NCBI RefSeq assembly: GCF_016907895.1
Contig: NZ_JAFBCV010000002.1
Span: forward strand, 1-64,000
Direction of reading: 5' to 3'
DNA from: Shouchella xiaoxiensis
Lineage (GTDB): Bacteria; Bacillota; Bacilli; Bacillales; Bacillaceae_D
Length of the DNA stretch: 64,000 nucleotides
Shown here piece by piece: positions 53,671 through 62,108 of this stretch. Numbering within the stretch: the stretch's first letter is position 1; every line of letters begins with the position of its first letter. The translations under genes were made by a program, and so were the position numbers. The notes under the pieces were generated by a model, which was not told the DNA's origin, searched no databases, and worked only from the letters and a program-made list of their open reading frames with translations.

Positions 53671-54879
53671 CAAATAGATCGGAGGTTGTTTGTATTCGTC
53701 TAGCAACCGCGTCGCTAGTTCTTTTGGTTTGGAAGCGAGCCAGTAGCATTGACTTGTCCGTAAATCACAGGCACCAGCAGTATGATATTGTTTGAGTTCG
53801 GCCTGTCTTGTTACGAGGGGAACAGTCAGTTGCTTTTTATGCTGATTCAAGTAAGTTTTTCCTAATTCAGTCATACCTAAGAGTCGAATATAGTTCATCG
53901 GTTCCTGCTTGTGGATGTGCTGAAGTTCTTCTTTTGTTGTTCCCGTTAAGAGGTGTGCAAACAAGCGCTGTAAACGTGTTCGTGTATAGCGTTTTGTTTT
54001 TAATTTCGTTAGCCAGTCTTCCACAGAGGTAGCAGTTAAGCCGGTTTCAATCACTCGGTGTTCAATACCTTCCTCACATTCAGCGATTTTGCTAATATCA
54101 GCTAAAGAACTTGATAACACTTTATGTTGTAAGAAAGGAAAATAAGCTTCCCATTGATGGAAAAAGTGGTGTTTTTCTTGATATTTTTTTAGCAAGAAAG
54201 CCGTTTCTTCTGGAACAACCTGTGTGAACGGATCTCCTTGAGCAATCGCATTACGAATACTGGTTGCACTTGCAATGCTACCTGCACCGATCTCTGCGTC
54301 ATGGTAATCGGCGTGAAGTCTTTTTGTGGTGTAGGGTATGAGCGGTGCTTGTTGCTCATTGATTGCCTGTACATAGTGGAAGCCAAGGATGTTATTTGGT
54401 TTGGACAAAGGAAGTAAGCGATCCAGTTGATTTAATTGTGTAAAAGCAGCTGCACTTGCCGCTGGGTAAGACATTCCCTGTTTTAAAGCTTTTTGAACAA
54501 ATAAATCATATTCCGTTTTATGTTGCTTCATATAATGGACAAGCGTATTAAACGGTTCAATTTGTCCTGCTTCGCTACCAAAATGGAGTGAATCGCAACC
54601 AAGTTCGGTTAAAATTCGTATGGCTCCTGTGGCAAATGTTTTAGCCGTTTGCACGGAGAACGCATAAGGAAGCTCAACCACTAGATCAACGCCAGCGTTT
54701 AGCGCCATTTTTGTACGTTGCCATTTTGCCAGTAACGCAGGTTCGCCGCGTTGTAAAAAGGAACCACTCATTACAGCAATAACAATTTCTGCGTTCGTTT
54801 GTATACGGGCTTGATCAATGTGATATTTATGACCATTATGAAAAGGATTATACTCAACTACTAAGCCGACTGATTTCAA
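53659..54879 (-). CDS. tmcAL: tRNA(Met) cytidine acetate ligase
   Basis: 406 residues (B. subtilis YlbM). Nucleotidyltransferase-like start SVGLVVEYNPFHNGHKYHIDQARI with HNGH near residue 17, MSGSFLQRGEPALLAKWQR near 38 and GAGSIASATSIRNAIAQGD near 180. It uses acetate and ATP to form N4-acetylcytidine at the wobble position of elongator tRNA-Met. GGAGGTTCTAATTTG precedes the ATG. Confidence 0.94.
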   Translation of the reverse strand: MKSVGLVVEYNPFHNGHKYHIDQARIQTNAEIVIAVMSGSFLQRGEPALLAKWQRTKMALNAGVDLVVELPYAFSVQTAKTFATGAIRILTELGCDSLHFGSEAGQIEPFNTLVHYMKQHKTEYDLFVQKALKQGMSYPAASAAAFTQLNQLDRLLPLSKPNNILGFHYVQAINEQQAPLIPYTTKRLHADYHDAEIGAGSIASATSIRNAIAQGDPFTQVVPEETAFLLKKYQEKHHFFHQWEAYFPFLQHKVLSSSLADISKIAECEEGIEHRVIETGLTATSVEDWLTKLKTKRYTRTRLQRLFAHLLTGTTKEELQHIHKQEPMNYIRLLGMTELGKTYLNQHKKQLTVPLVTRQAELKQYHTAGACDLRTSQCYWLASKPKELATRLLDEYKQPPIYLKKP

Positions 54880-55006
54880 ATTAGAACCTCCTCAACACTT
54901 TGCACTTATTGTCTTTCCGTGCTAAAATAAGAGCGTTGTTTCTAATTAGTATAGCGTATAAAACAGGCGTGTGGAATGGGTTAGTATTTGGTGTAAAGAA
55001 AAAAGG

Positions 55007-55035
55007 TTGACATTCCAATCTTGTAGTTTTATAAT
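55007..55035 (+). promoter_or_regulatory. Strong sigma-A promoter of ylbN-rpmF
   Basis: TTGACA (55007-55012) and TATAAT (55030-55035), spacer exactly 17: both boxes are perfect consensus. Confidence 0.92.
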
Positions 55036-55066
55036 GATTTTTGTTGCCTTAAGAGGTGAGTTATAG

Positions 55067-55582
55067 ATGAAATGGACGATTCAGCAGCTTCAACAAGCTC
55101 GCTACGAAACCATTCATTTCGATGAATTGGTTGAGATGGAAGAGGTATTGACAGAACACCCAGATGTAAGGGGTTCAAGTTCGATTCAATTTAAAGGGAC
55201 GATTGTTGCTAAGCGTAACGTTTACACATTTCAATTTACCATTAGTGGAAAATTGACATTGCCGTGTTCGCGAACGCTAGCAGATGTAGATTGGCCATTT
55301 GAGATTGAAGGGACGGCCCACTTTGTCCTTCAAGGGGAGACTCGTCCAGTAGAACTGGTTGAAGAAGATTGTTACAGCTATTCTGGCGAAGAACTAGATG
55401 TGTCGCACCTTCTTCAAGAACGTATTCTTGTTGAAATTCCGATCCAGGTATTTGCGGACAATCCATCTAACGTATTAGCCCCGCCTTCAGGAAAGGATTG
55501 GGAGCTGATTACGGACAAAGCTAAACAAAAGCAGGTTGATCCAAGACTTGCTGATTTAGCGAAGTTTTTTGATAAAGAATAA
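55067..55582 (+). CDS. ylbN: YceD/DUF177 family protein YlbN
   Basis: 171 residues. QLQQARYETIHFDELVEMEE at the start, TLPCSRTLADVDWPFEIEGTAHFVL in the middle and the C-terminal DPRLADLAKFFDKE are YceD signatures. Almost always precedes rpmF; relatives in E. coli and plants affect 23S rRNA accumulation. AGAGGTGAG lies before the ATG. Confidence 0.93.
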   Translation: MKWTIQQLQQARYETIHFDELVEMEEVLTEHPDVRGSSSIQFKGTIVAKRNVYTFQFTISGKLTLPCSRTLADVDWPFEIEGTAHFVLQGETRPVELVEEDCYSYSGEELDVSHLLQERILVEIPIQVFADNPSNVLAPPSGKDWELITDKAKQKQVDPRLADLAKFFDKE

Positions 55583-55618
55583 GAGCGTATGAAATGATGG
55601 ATGAAGGAGGTGTAATCA

Positions 55619-55792
55619 ATGGCAGTACCTTTTAGAAGAACTTCTAAGACTAGAAAAAACAAACGCCGTACTCACTTTAAGCTTGAGGTTCCAGGCATGG
55701 TTCAGTGCCCGGATTGTGGAGAGTACAAACTTTCACACCGTGTATGTAAAGAGTGTGGAACGTACAAAGGTGAAAAAGTAGCTTCAAAATAA
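55619..55792 (+). CDS. rpmF: Ribosomal protein L32
   Basis: 57 residues: [20 protein letters not shown], then a zinc ribbon CPDC...CKEC (residues 30-33 and 43-46). The zinc-binding cysteines mark the C-plus form. GAAGGAGGTG lies nine bases before the ATG. Cotranscribed with ylbN from a consensus promoter. Confidence 0.97.
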   Translation: MAVPFRRTSKTRKNKRRTHFKLEVPGMVQCPDCGEYKLSHRVCKECGTYKGEKVASK

Positions 55793-55793
55793 A

Positions 55794-55826
55794 ACAGAAA
55801 GCCATTAGGCTTTCTGTTTTTTTTGT
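55794..55826 (+). terminator. Terminator after rpmF
   Basis: ACAGAAAGCC and GGCTTTCTGT arms with loop ATTA, then eight Ts. Confidence 0.94.
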
Positions 55827-55870
55827 ATAAGAAAAAGCAAGGCTGGGCATTCTGTTTTAATAGAATAAAT

Positions 55871-55899
55871 GTCTATTTAATTCATGAGGTGCATAGACT
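55871..55899 (+). promoter_or_regulatory. Candidate sigma-E promoter of gerR
   Basis: GTCTATTT (55871-55878), 13-base spacer, CATAGACT (55892-55899). Sigma-E boxes are about GTCATATT and CATACAAT. The gene start is 40 bases further on. Confidence 0.5.
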
Positions 55900-55939
55900 T
55901 TACTACGGTAATAGTGGATAAGGAAGAGGGGGTTAAACA

Positions 55940-56497
55940 ATGACGGCTAATCGCCAAGATGCATGGTCACATGAAGATGACTTATTGCTTGCGGAAACTG
56001 TTCTTCGACATATACGGGAAGGCAGTACGCAGTTGGCTGCTTTTGAAGAGGTGGCAGAAGCGTTGGTCCGCACAAGTGCAGCCTGTGGCTTTCGTTGGAA
56101 TTCAACGATTCGAAAGAAATATGAAGCAGAGGTAAACTTAGCAAAGAAGAAGCGAACGGCAATAAAGCGAGAAAAATCAAAAGCACAGGTGGTCCGAGAA
56201 CCTCTTACTCAACCTCTCGAACCGATACAGGAAAACGATGTTGCAGCTGAACAAGTATCTTCTCTAGAAATGACGAACTTAGATGATGTGATTGAATTTC
56301 TTAAGGGTTTTAAAGAGAAACAAAGTAAACTTGATGAAACGGTTCTACTAAAAGAAGAAAATGAAAGCTTACGAGAGAAACTGAGTCAAGTAGAAAACGA
56401 AAAGAACATCATTACGCAAGATTATCGGGCTTTATTAGAAATTATGGAACGTGCTCGAAAACTAACCAATTCCGCAATGTTCGAAAAAACGACTTAA
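55940..56497 (+). CDS. gerR: RsfA-family sporulation transcription regulator (GerR/YlbO)
   Basis: 185 residues. A Myb/SANT-like DNA-binding N-terminus ([55 protein letters not shown], residues 7-62) is followed by a basic linker and a C-terminal coiled coil (about 115-175, [21 protein letters not shown]). In B. subtilis GerR is made in the mother cell and switches off part of the sigma-E regulon. GAGGGGG precedes the ATG. Confidence 0.92.
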   Translation: MTANRQDAWSHEDDLLLAETVLRHIREGSTQLAAFEEVAEALVRTSAACGFRWNSTIRKKYEAEVNLAKKKRTAIKREKSKAQVVREPLTQPLEPIQENDVAAEQVSSLEMTNLDDVIEFLKGFKEKQSKLDETVLLKEENESLREKLSQVENEKNIITQDYRALLEIMERARKLTNSAMFEKTT

Positions 56498-56528
56498 CAA
56501 GCCGCTACGTAGTAGCGGCTTGTTTTTA
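56496..56528. terminator. Bidirectional terminator gerR / ylbP
   Basis: AACAAGCCGCTAC and GTAGCGGCTTGTT arms, 13 bp, then TTTT. Confidence 0.93.
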
Positions 56529-57026
56529 TTCGGCAGTTTGTTTTGTATTTGTTTTCTTAGCGTTTTGTTCTTGAACCCCGGAAGGAAACCAAACATACGG
56601 GCTTTCCCCGCGATCGCGCAGTTCATTATACGTAATCGGTTCAAAGCCAAGCTTAGACCAAAATTCGCCTGTGCTTTGTCTAGCGTTAGTTTTTACTGGT
56701 AAATCAAATTTCTTGGCAAAATCGATTAATGCTCGACCGTAGCCTTGACCACGATAAGGCTCCAGTACCTCGAGTTTCCAGAGTTCCAAATAGTCTTGCG
56801 GTGGGTCAAAGTATTTATCAAAATTTCCATCGATACGATAGAGGCTCATACGTGCTACAAGCTTCTTTCCATAGTAAATGCCGTAAAAAGGTGACTCACT
56901 ATCATTCTCAATCATACTCTCATTTAAATCATCTTTCATTGATAATTCAGCAGCACCGAATTCTCTGAAATGGCGGAACTCTTCTAGTGTTTTGTAATTG
57001 ATGAGTAATCGTTCGACTTTAATCAT
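56526..57026 (-). CDS. ylbP: GNAT-family N-acetyltransferase YlbP
   Basis: 166 residues. KLWKLEVLEPYRGQGYGRALIDFAKKFD near 85-112 contains the acetyl-CoA-binding RGQGYG motif; GEFWSKLGFEPI closes the fold. ICKKLVARMSLYRID-like strands (YYGKKLVARMSLYRIDGNFD) precede it. Substrate unknown; same position in B. subtilis. C-terminal tail is charged and Asn/Lys/Thr-rich. Confidence 0.92.
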   Translation of the reverse strand: MIKVERLLINYKTLEEFRHFREFGAAELSMKDDLNESMIENDSESPFYGIYYGKKLVARMSLYRIDGNFDKYFDPPQDYLELWKLEVLEPYRGQGYGRALIDFAKKFDLPVKTNARQSTGEFWSKLGFEPITYNELRDRGESPYVWFPSGVQEQNAKKTNTKQTAE

Positions 57027-57187
57027 TATGACTGAATCCTCCTATGCCCAATGGGATTTACACCCCTATATTACTACAAATAAGCTGAAAGCGCATTAAA
57101 AACAAAAATGTTTGTTAATTGCTGATCATAAGAAGGCACAATAGTGTGATACAATGGGTCCATTCGTCAATGTGTGGAGGGAAATAA

Positions 57188-58081
57188 GTGAAAATTGCTA
57201 TTATCGGTGCCGGAGCGGTCGGATTGTTTTTGGCGGCATCCTGCCAAAAAGCGGGGCAAAGCGTTACCGTATTTACGCGAACGGAAGCAAGTGCATCTGT
57301 CATTAATAAAGAGGGCATTACTTTAACAGGTCGGATGTCAAACATAACACCAGTTGAAGCGAAACATGAGTTAAACGAAAACGAAACGTTTGACCTCGTA
57401 ATTGTTGCCGTGAAGTCGTATCATGTTAGCAATGTGCTTAAACAATTTAAACTATTATGGCAGAAAGGTTGCAGCTGGTTATTTGTCCAAAATGGGATGG
57501 ATCATCTAGAAGAATTGACTGCTATTCCTTCTTCAGTCTATTTAGGCGTTATGGAATACGGTTTATATAAGCACGACCATCGAGCAGTTGTTGATGTGAG
57601 GGGAATTGGACAATTGAAAATGGCTGTCTATAGGAATAAGCAAGTCTCATCATCTAATAAGGAAGTAGAGACTCTGTTTCCCTTTTCTAATCTGAATGTG
57701 GTGTGGATGGATGGTTACCAAAAAATGCTTGAAGACAAACTTGTGGTAAATGTATGTATCAATCCATTGACGGCAATCTTACAAGTTAAAAATGGAGAGT
57801 TACGAACGAACCCCATCTATCAAAAAGAAATGCACGCATATTTTATAGAAGTAATGAATGTTTTAGAACGTGGCGATATGGAACAGATGTGGGAATATGT
57901 GTTGAGTGTTTGCTTAAAAACGGCCGCTAATGAGTCTTCAATGCTTGTTGATTTAAAACGAGGCAGAAAACTAGAGCTTGATGCCATTGTGGGGTATGTT
58001 CTAAAAAGAGGTCATGAAAAAAGAATTGGCACGCCAAAATTAACAAATGCTTATGAGCAATTGGTAGGTAGTTCAGTATGA
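57188..58081 (+). CDS. panE: 2-dehydropantoate 2-reductase family protein
   Basis: 297 residues, GTG start with GGAGGGAAATA upstream. NADPH-binding MKIAIIGAGAVGLFLAA at the start, VAVKSYHV near 75, QNGMDHLEEL near 98 and the catalytic Lys region MLEDKLVVNVCINPLTAILQVKNGEL near 180. It makes pantoate for coenzyme A; corresponds to B. subtilis YlbQ. Overlaps the next gene by four bases (ATGA). Confidence 0.92.
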   Translation: MKIAIIGAGAVGLFLAASCQKAGQSVTVFTRTEASASVINKEGITLTGRMSNITPVEAKHELNENETFDLVIVAVKSYHVSNVLKQFKLLWQKGCSWLFVQNGMDHLEELTAIPSSVYLGVMEYGLYKHDHRAVVDVRGIGQLKMAVYRNKQVSSSNKEVETLFPFSNLNVVWMDGYQKMLEDKLVVNVCINPLTAILQVKNGELRTNPIYQKEMHAYFIEVMNVLERGDMEQMWEYVLSVCLKTAANESSMLVDLKRGRKLELDAIVGYVLKRGHEKRIGTPKLTNAYEQLVGSSV

Positions 58082-58458
58082 TTATTCAACTGTTGTCAAA
58101 CTTAATTGCAACTGCGGTCGTGTTGCCTTTTTTCGTCCTACTTTGTGTTTATCTTACTTTGAGGCTATTTAAACCGAATCAAATTGCTTTGCGAACAGCC
58201 TTTGACTATTCAACTCCATTTTTTATTCTTGCTCTATTTATTTATGCACATTATTTGTTCCCTACGTACGGTTTATTCTTAATGGGACTGGGGATGTTTG
58301 TATGGGCTGTCCTGCTTGCTTTTTTTATACAATGGATTAGCCCTACGGCAGCTGCAAATCAAAAAGGAAAAATGTTCTGGAGGCTGTGCTTTCTTAGCGC
58401 AACCACAGTGTATAGTCTATTCCTTACGAGCATTGTCGTCAGTTACTTGTTTCATTAA
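58078..58458 (+). CDS. DUF3397 membrane protein
   Basis: 126 residues with four membrane helices (about 5-27, 42-62, 65-90, 103-125). MIIQLLSNLIATAVVLPFFVLLCVYL and HYLFPTYGLFLMGLGMFVWAVLLAF fit the DUF3397 family that precedes bshC in many Bacillaceae. Function unknown; translationally coupled to panE. Confidence 0.85.
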   Translation: MIIQLLSNLIATAVVLPFFVLLCVYLTLRLFKPNQIALRTAFDYSTPFFILALFIYAHYLFPTYGLFLMGLGMFVWAVLLAFFIQWISPTAAANQKGKMFWRLCFLSATTVYSLFLTSIVVSYLFH

Positions 58459-58467
58459 GCAACTTAT

Positions 58468-58496
58468 TTGGTTGTGAGGACTGTTTTTGCTATTAT
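58468..58496 (+). promoter_or_regulatory. Promoter of bshC
   Basis: TTGGTT (58468-58473) and TATTAT (58491-58496), spacer 17, with an extended -10 TG at 58488-58489. Confidence 0.65.
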
Positions 58497-58537
58497 GAAA
58501 CAGAACTATGTCATTTGTAGAATGAGGAGATTGCGTC

Positions 58538-60160
58538 ATGAGAATAGAGGAGCTAGGAAACGACAGCTTAACAGGTGTTTTAGCTGATTATATAGTAAAT
58601 GCAGATCAACTGAGTGATCTGTTTTCATACATGCCAAGTGACAATGGTTGGTTAGAACTGAGAAGAAATGATTTGAGTGAGCGCTCCTTTTCACATAAAG
58701 AAGAATTAGTTAGTTTGCTTGAACAGACACATCAGACCTTACCGAATAATCAAGCGTGTATGGAACAAATACATAAACTAAAACAAGCAAATGCAACTGT
58801 TGTTGTTACCGGACAGCAGGCAGGCATTTTAGCAGGACCTTTATACACAGTCTATAAAGCAATGACCGCTATTGTTCAGGCTAAACAGTATGAACAAATG
58901 CTTGATGTACCTGTTGTCCCCCTTTTTTGGATTGCTGGGGAAGACCATGATCTGGATGAGATTCGCTTTGTTTATACCACTAAGGATCTAGCTTGGAGTA
59001 AAAAAATGCTCCATGATGAAGCGAATGGTCAATCAGCTACGGATAAAGAGCTACCTGAGGGTGAATTAGTTGAGCTAATTAATCAATTTTTTAAAGGATT
59101 TGCTGAAACGAAACAAACCAGACGATTAAAAGAAACAACGCTTGCTTTTGCAAAAGACGCAAAAACGTATAGCGATTTCTTCTTACACGTTATGCACCAT
59201 TTTTTCAAAGATGAGGGCCTGCTTTATTTAGATAGTGGGGATGAATCTTTACGAAAAATTGAACAACCTTTCTTTAAAGAAATAATAGAAAAGATGCCCC
59301 TTTTGCAGCAAAAACAAGTTCTGGGTGAAGAGAATTTTGTGAGAAAGGGTTATGCGAAACCGATTGGAACAGACGCCAGCAATGCCCATTTATTTTATAA
59401 GCTTGACAATAAAAGACGTCGGCTTGATTTTGAAGACGGTCAATTCTTCATTAAAGATACGTCAGCAACGTTTTCGAAAGAAGAGCTGCTTCAATTAGTT
59501 GAGGAGCATCCTGAGCGGTTTAGTAACAATGTAGTAACGAGACCATTAATGCAGGAATGGTTGTTGCCAACAGTAGCTTTTGTAGCAGGTCCAGGAGAAC
59601 TTGCCTACTGGGCAACGTTGAAAGATGTGTTTAGCTCGTTTGAATTCAAGTTAACCCCTGTATTGCCAAGATTGTCCGTCACGTTCATTCCTCGACAAGT
59701 GGAGCGGCATATATATTCGAAAGAAGAACAAGTGACCGATTATTTAATGGGAAAAGGTGAAGCGTTAAAGCAGTCTTGGTTAGAGAGTCAGCACTCGTTT
59801 CAAATTGAAGCGGTCGCTGATCAAACGTTAGCTGCATTTGAAAAAGCACACCTCCCTTTTCGAGAGTTAGCTGGAGAAATGAGTCCAACGCTGCATGACA
59901 TGAGTATAAAGAATAAAGCATTTATTGAAGATCAAATCGAATTTCTGCGTAATCGTATGAGAAAAGAAATCGAGTTTCGGTATGCGACAGAACTAACTAA
60001 ATATGAAGAAGCGTTGACGTGGCTTCGTCCTTTAAATCAGCCCCAAGAACGAATTGTAAACCCATTTACACTTTTAAATATCGGGGGGGAAGACATTTTT
60101 TCGAGAATGTTGGACGAAATCCATGAAATTCCAACGGGGCACATGCTTGTTTATTTATAA
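58538..60160 (+). CDS. bshC: Bacillithiol biosynthesis cysteine-adding enzyme
   Basis: 540 residues (B. subtilis BshC about 539). TVVVTGQQAGILAGPLYTVYKAMTAIVQAK near 87 and VPLFWIAGEDHDLDEI near 125 are the conserved nucleotide-binding-like core, followed by a C-terminal coiled-coil. It adds cysteine to glucosaminyl-malate in the last step of bacillithiol synthesis. GAGGAG lies before the ATG. Confidence 0.96.
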   Translation: MRIEELGNDSLTGVLADYIVNADQLSDLFSYMPSDNGWLELRRNDLSERSFSHKEELVSLLEQTHQTLPNNQACMEQIHKLKQANATVVVTGQQAGILAGPLYTVYKAMTAIVQAKQYEQMLDVPVVPLFWIAGEDHDLDEIRFVYTTKDLAWSKKMLHDEANGQSATDKELPEGELVELINQFFKGFAETKQTRRLKETTLAFAKDAKTYSDFFLHVMHHFFKDEGLLYLDSGDESLRKIEQPFFKEIIEKMPLLQQKQVLGEENFVRKGYAKPIGTDASNAHLFYKLDNKRRRLDFEDGQFFIKDTSATFSKEELLQLVEEHPERFSNNVVTRPLMQEWLLPTVAFVAGPGELAYWATLKDVFSSFEFKLTPVLPRLSVTFIPRQVERHIYSKEEQVTDYLMGKGEALKQSWLESQHSFQIEAVADQTLAAFEKAHLPFRELAGEMSPTLHDMSIKNKAFIEDQIEFLRNRMRKEIEFRYATELTKYEEALTWLRPLNQPQERIVNPFTLLNIGGEDIFSRMLDEIHEIPTGHMLVYL

Positions 60161-60193
60161 ACTTGTCAGCTCTTGTCAACAGAAAAATCATTT

Positions 60194-60224
60194 AAAATCC
60201 TGGCATGTAGCAGGATTTTTTTTT
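60194..60224 (+). terminator. Terminator after bshC
   Basis: AAAATCCTG and CAGGATTTT arms then a long T run, just before the mraZ control region. Confidence 0.9.
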
Positions 60225-60230
60225 ATTTTT

Positions 60231-60296
60231 GTGGAAAAGTAGAGTTCAAGGTGGTGGAAAGTGGAGCTTTGTGGTAAGTTAAGGGGAGAAAGTGGG
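60231..60296 (+). promoter_or_regulatory. MraZ operator: GTGG repeats with 10-bp period
   Basis: GTGG occurs at 60231, 60251, 60261, 60271 and 60292, so three copies are exactly 10 bases apart and the first is two periods upstream. MraZ of E. coli binds TGGGN repeats separated by five bases, which is the same 10-bp period. Lies 20-80 bases before mraZ. Confidence 0.65.
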
Positions 60297-60312
60297 GGGA
60301 GGCTAGCAGGTC

Positions 60313-60744
60313 ATGTTTTTAGGTGAATTTCGGCATTCAATTGATGAAAAAGGCCGCATGATTGTGCCTGCTAAATTCCGAGAGCATTTAGGAACCCCGT
60401 TCGTTATCACAAGAGGTTTGGATCGATGTTTGTTTGTTTATCCAAAAGCCGAGTGGGACAAATTAGAAAACCAATTAAAGGATTTACCATTTACCAAAAA
60501 AGATGCCAGAGCATTTACCCGCTTTTTCTTTTCTGGTGCATCTGAATGTGACCTTGATAAACAAGGAAGAATGAATGTTCCCACTCCTTTAAGAGACTAC
60601 GCTCAGCTTGAAAAAGAATGTGTTGTTATAGGTGTATCGAATCGAATGGAAGTATGGAGCAAAGCGCTTTGGGAAGACTATGTTTCAGAGTCTGAAGAAT
60701 CATTTGCCGATATTGCTGAGAACTTAGTTGACTTCGACCTCTAG
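60313..60744 (+). CDS. mraZ: Transcriptional regulator MraZ
   Basis: 143 residues with two AbrB-like SpoVT/MraZ repeats ([27 protein letters not shown] at 1-27 and [25 protein letters not shown] at 75-99). Ring-forming DNA-binding protein that represses the division and cell-wall cluster, including itself. The ATG at 60313 has GGGGGGAGG upstream, overlapping the last operator repeat region. Confidence 0.96.
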   Translation: MFLGEFRHSIDEKGRMIVPAKFREHLGTPFVITRGLDRCLFVYPKAEWDKLENQLKDLPFTKKDARAFTRFFFSGASECDLDKQGRMNVPTPLRDYAQLEKECVVIGVSNRMEVWSKALWEDYVSESEESFADIAENLVDFDL

Positions 60745-60767
60745 AAGAAATAGAAATTAGGTGCATG

Positions 60768-61706
60768 ATGTTTTTACATACAACGGTGTTAAAAGAAGAA
60801 TCAATCAAAGCATTAAATATTAAGCCAGACGGTGTCTATGTTGACTGTACTCTTGGTGGTGCTGGGCACTCAAAGCAAATACTTGAACAGTTAGATAGCG
60901 GTCATCTATTTGCATTCGATCAGGATGAAACAGCACTTGCGCACGCGAGACAATTATTAGAACCGTACTCAGGGAAATTCACTTTAATTAAAAGCAATTT
61001 CCGCTACTTGAAGACAGAATTAGCAGAACGAGGAATTGAGCAAATAGACGGAATTCTTTTTGATTTGGGTGTTTCTTCACCACAACTTGATGAAGCTAGC
61101 CGCGGCTTTAGCTATCATCAGGATGCGCCACTTGATATGAGAATGGATCAAACGGCTTTGTTAACAGCAAAAGAAGTTGTCAATGAATGGCCTTTTGCTA
61201 AATTGCTCTCTATTATCTCGCGCTATGGTGAAGAGAAATTTGCGAAACAGATTGCTAGAAAAATCGAAGCTGCTCGTGAAAAAAAGCCAATCGAATCAAC
61301 TGCTGAATTAGTTGAGATCATTAAAGATGCGATTCCTGCTCCAGCGAGACGAACAGGTGGACACCCAGCAAAACGAACGTTTCAAGCGATTCGAATTGCT
61401 GTTAATGATGAGTTAGGTGCTTTTGAAGAAGCGTTAATAGACGGGTTAGAGTTATTAGCACTTCAGGGAAGAATGGCTGTTATTACGTTTCATTCACTTG
61501 AGGATCGCTTGTGCAAACAAGTATTTAAAGAGAAAACGAAACTACCAGATTTACCGAAAGGCTTACCCGTCATACCAGATGATCAACAAGCTCCTTTTAA
61601 GCTTGTAACGAGAAAACCGATCATTGCAACCGAAGATGAACTTGAAGCAAATAACCGTGCACGCTCGGCAAAGCTACGGACAATTGAAAAAATAGCGGAT
61701 AAGTAG
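60768..61706 (+). CDS. rsmH: 16S rRNA (cytosine-1402-N4)-methyltransferase RsmH
   Basis: 312 residues from the second ATG at 60768 ([12 protein letters not shown], cf. MFQHKTVLL in B. subtilis), since AGGTG is only two bases from the first ATG at 60765. SAM site [15 protein letters not shown] near 26, [31 protein letters not shown] near 100 and [12 protein letters not shown] near 240. Methylates C1402 in the ribosomal P site. Formerly MraW. Confidence 0.96.
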   Translation: MFLHTTVLKEESIKALNIKPDGVYVDCTLGGAGHSKQILEQLDSGHLFAFDQDETALAHARQLLEPYSGKFTLIKSNFRYLKTELAERGIEQIDGILFDLGVSSPQLDEASRGFSYHQDAPLDMRMDQTALLTAKEVVNEWPFAKLLSIISRYGEEKFAKQIARKIEAAREKKPIESTAELVEIIKDAIPAPARRTGGHPAKRTFQAIRIAVNDELGAFEEALIDGLELLALQGRMAVITFHSLEDRLCKQVFKEKTKLPDLPKGLPVIPDDQQAPFKLVTRKPIIATEDELEANNRARSAKLRTIEKIADK

Positions 61707-61720
61707 AAGGAGGGCAAACC

Positions 61721-62062
61721 ATGCTCGCAAGACAACAAACGATGCAACAGCCGCAACATCAACCTCAAACTCCATTAAAAGAAAAACAAGTCGTTCGCTA
61801 CAGAGCGCGAATTACACTAGGTGAGAAAGTTATTGCTGGGTTTTTAGCAGTTGTGTTATTTACAATGTTGAGCTTTGTTGTACATAATTATTCAACAATA
61901 TACGGCCTGAATCTATCCATTCAAAATGTGGAGAGAGAGATAAACACAATTACGTTGCAAAACGAAGGCTTAAAAACGGAACTTGCTGAGATTAGCTCGC
62001 CATATGAGGTCATGCGTCAAGCGAAGGAATTGGGAATGAAGTCTCCGGGGGAACATAACTAG
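61721..62062 (+). CDS. ftsL: Cell division protein FtsL
   Basis: 113 residues. A Gln/Pro-rich cytoplasmic N-terminus (QQTMQQPQHQPQTP), one membrane helix (about 43-62, AGFLAVVLFTMLSFVVHNYS), then a leucine-zipper-like coiled coil (SIQNVEREINTITLQNEGLKTELAEI) ending SSPYEVMRQAKELGM. Part of the FtsL-DivIC-FtsQ divisome complex. AAGGAGGG precedes the ATG. Confidence 0.94.
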   Translation: MLARQQTMQQPQHQPQTPLKEKQVVRYRARITLGEKVIAGFLAVVLFTMLSFVVHNYSTIYGLNLSIQNVEREINTITLQNEGLKTELAEISSPYEVMRQAKELGMKSPGEHN

Positions 62063-62086
62063 TTCAGTTGAACTAGTTTTTTATTT
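62057..62086 (+). terminator. Terminator-like hairpin between ftsL and pbpB
   Basis: AACTAGTTCA (62057-62066) and TGAACTAGTT (62069-62078) followed by TTTTTATTT. It contains the ftsL stop codon. Probably a partial terminator inside the cluster. Confidence 0.7.
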
Positions 62087-62108
62087 CGAAAGAAAGGGGA
62101 ATAAACTG

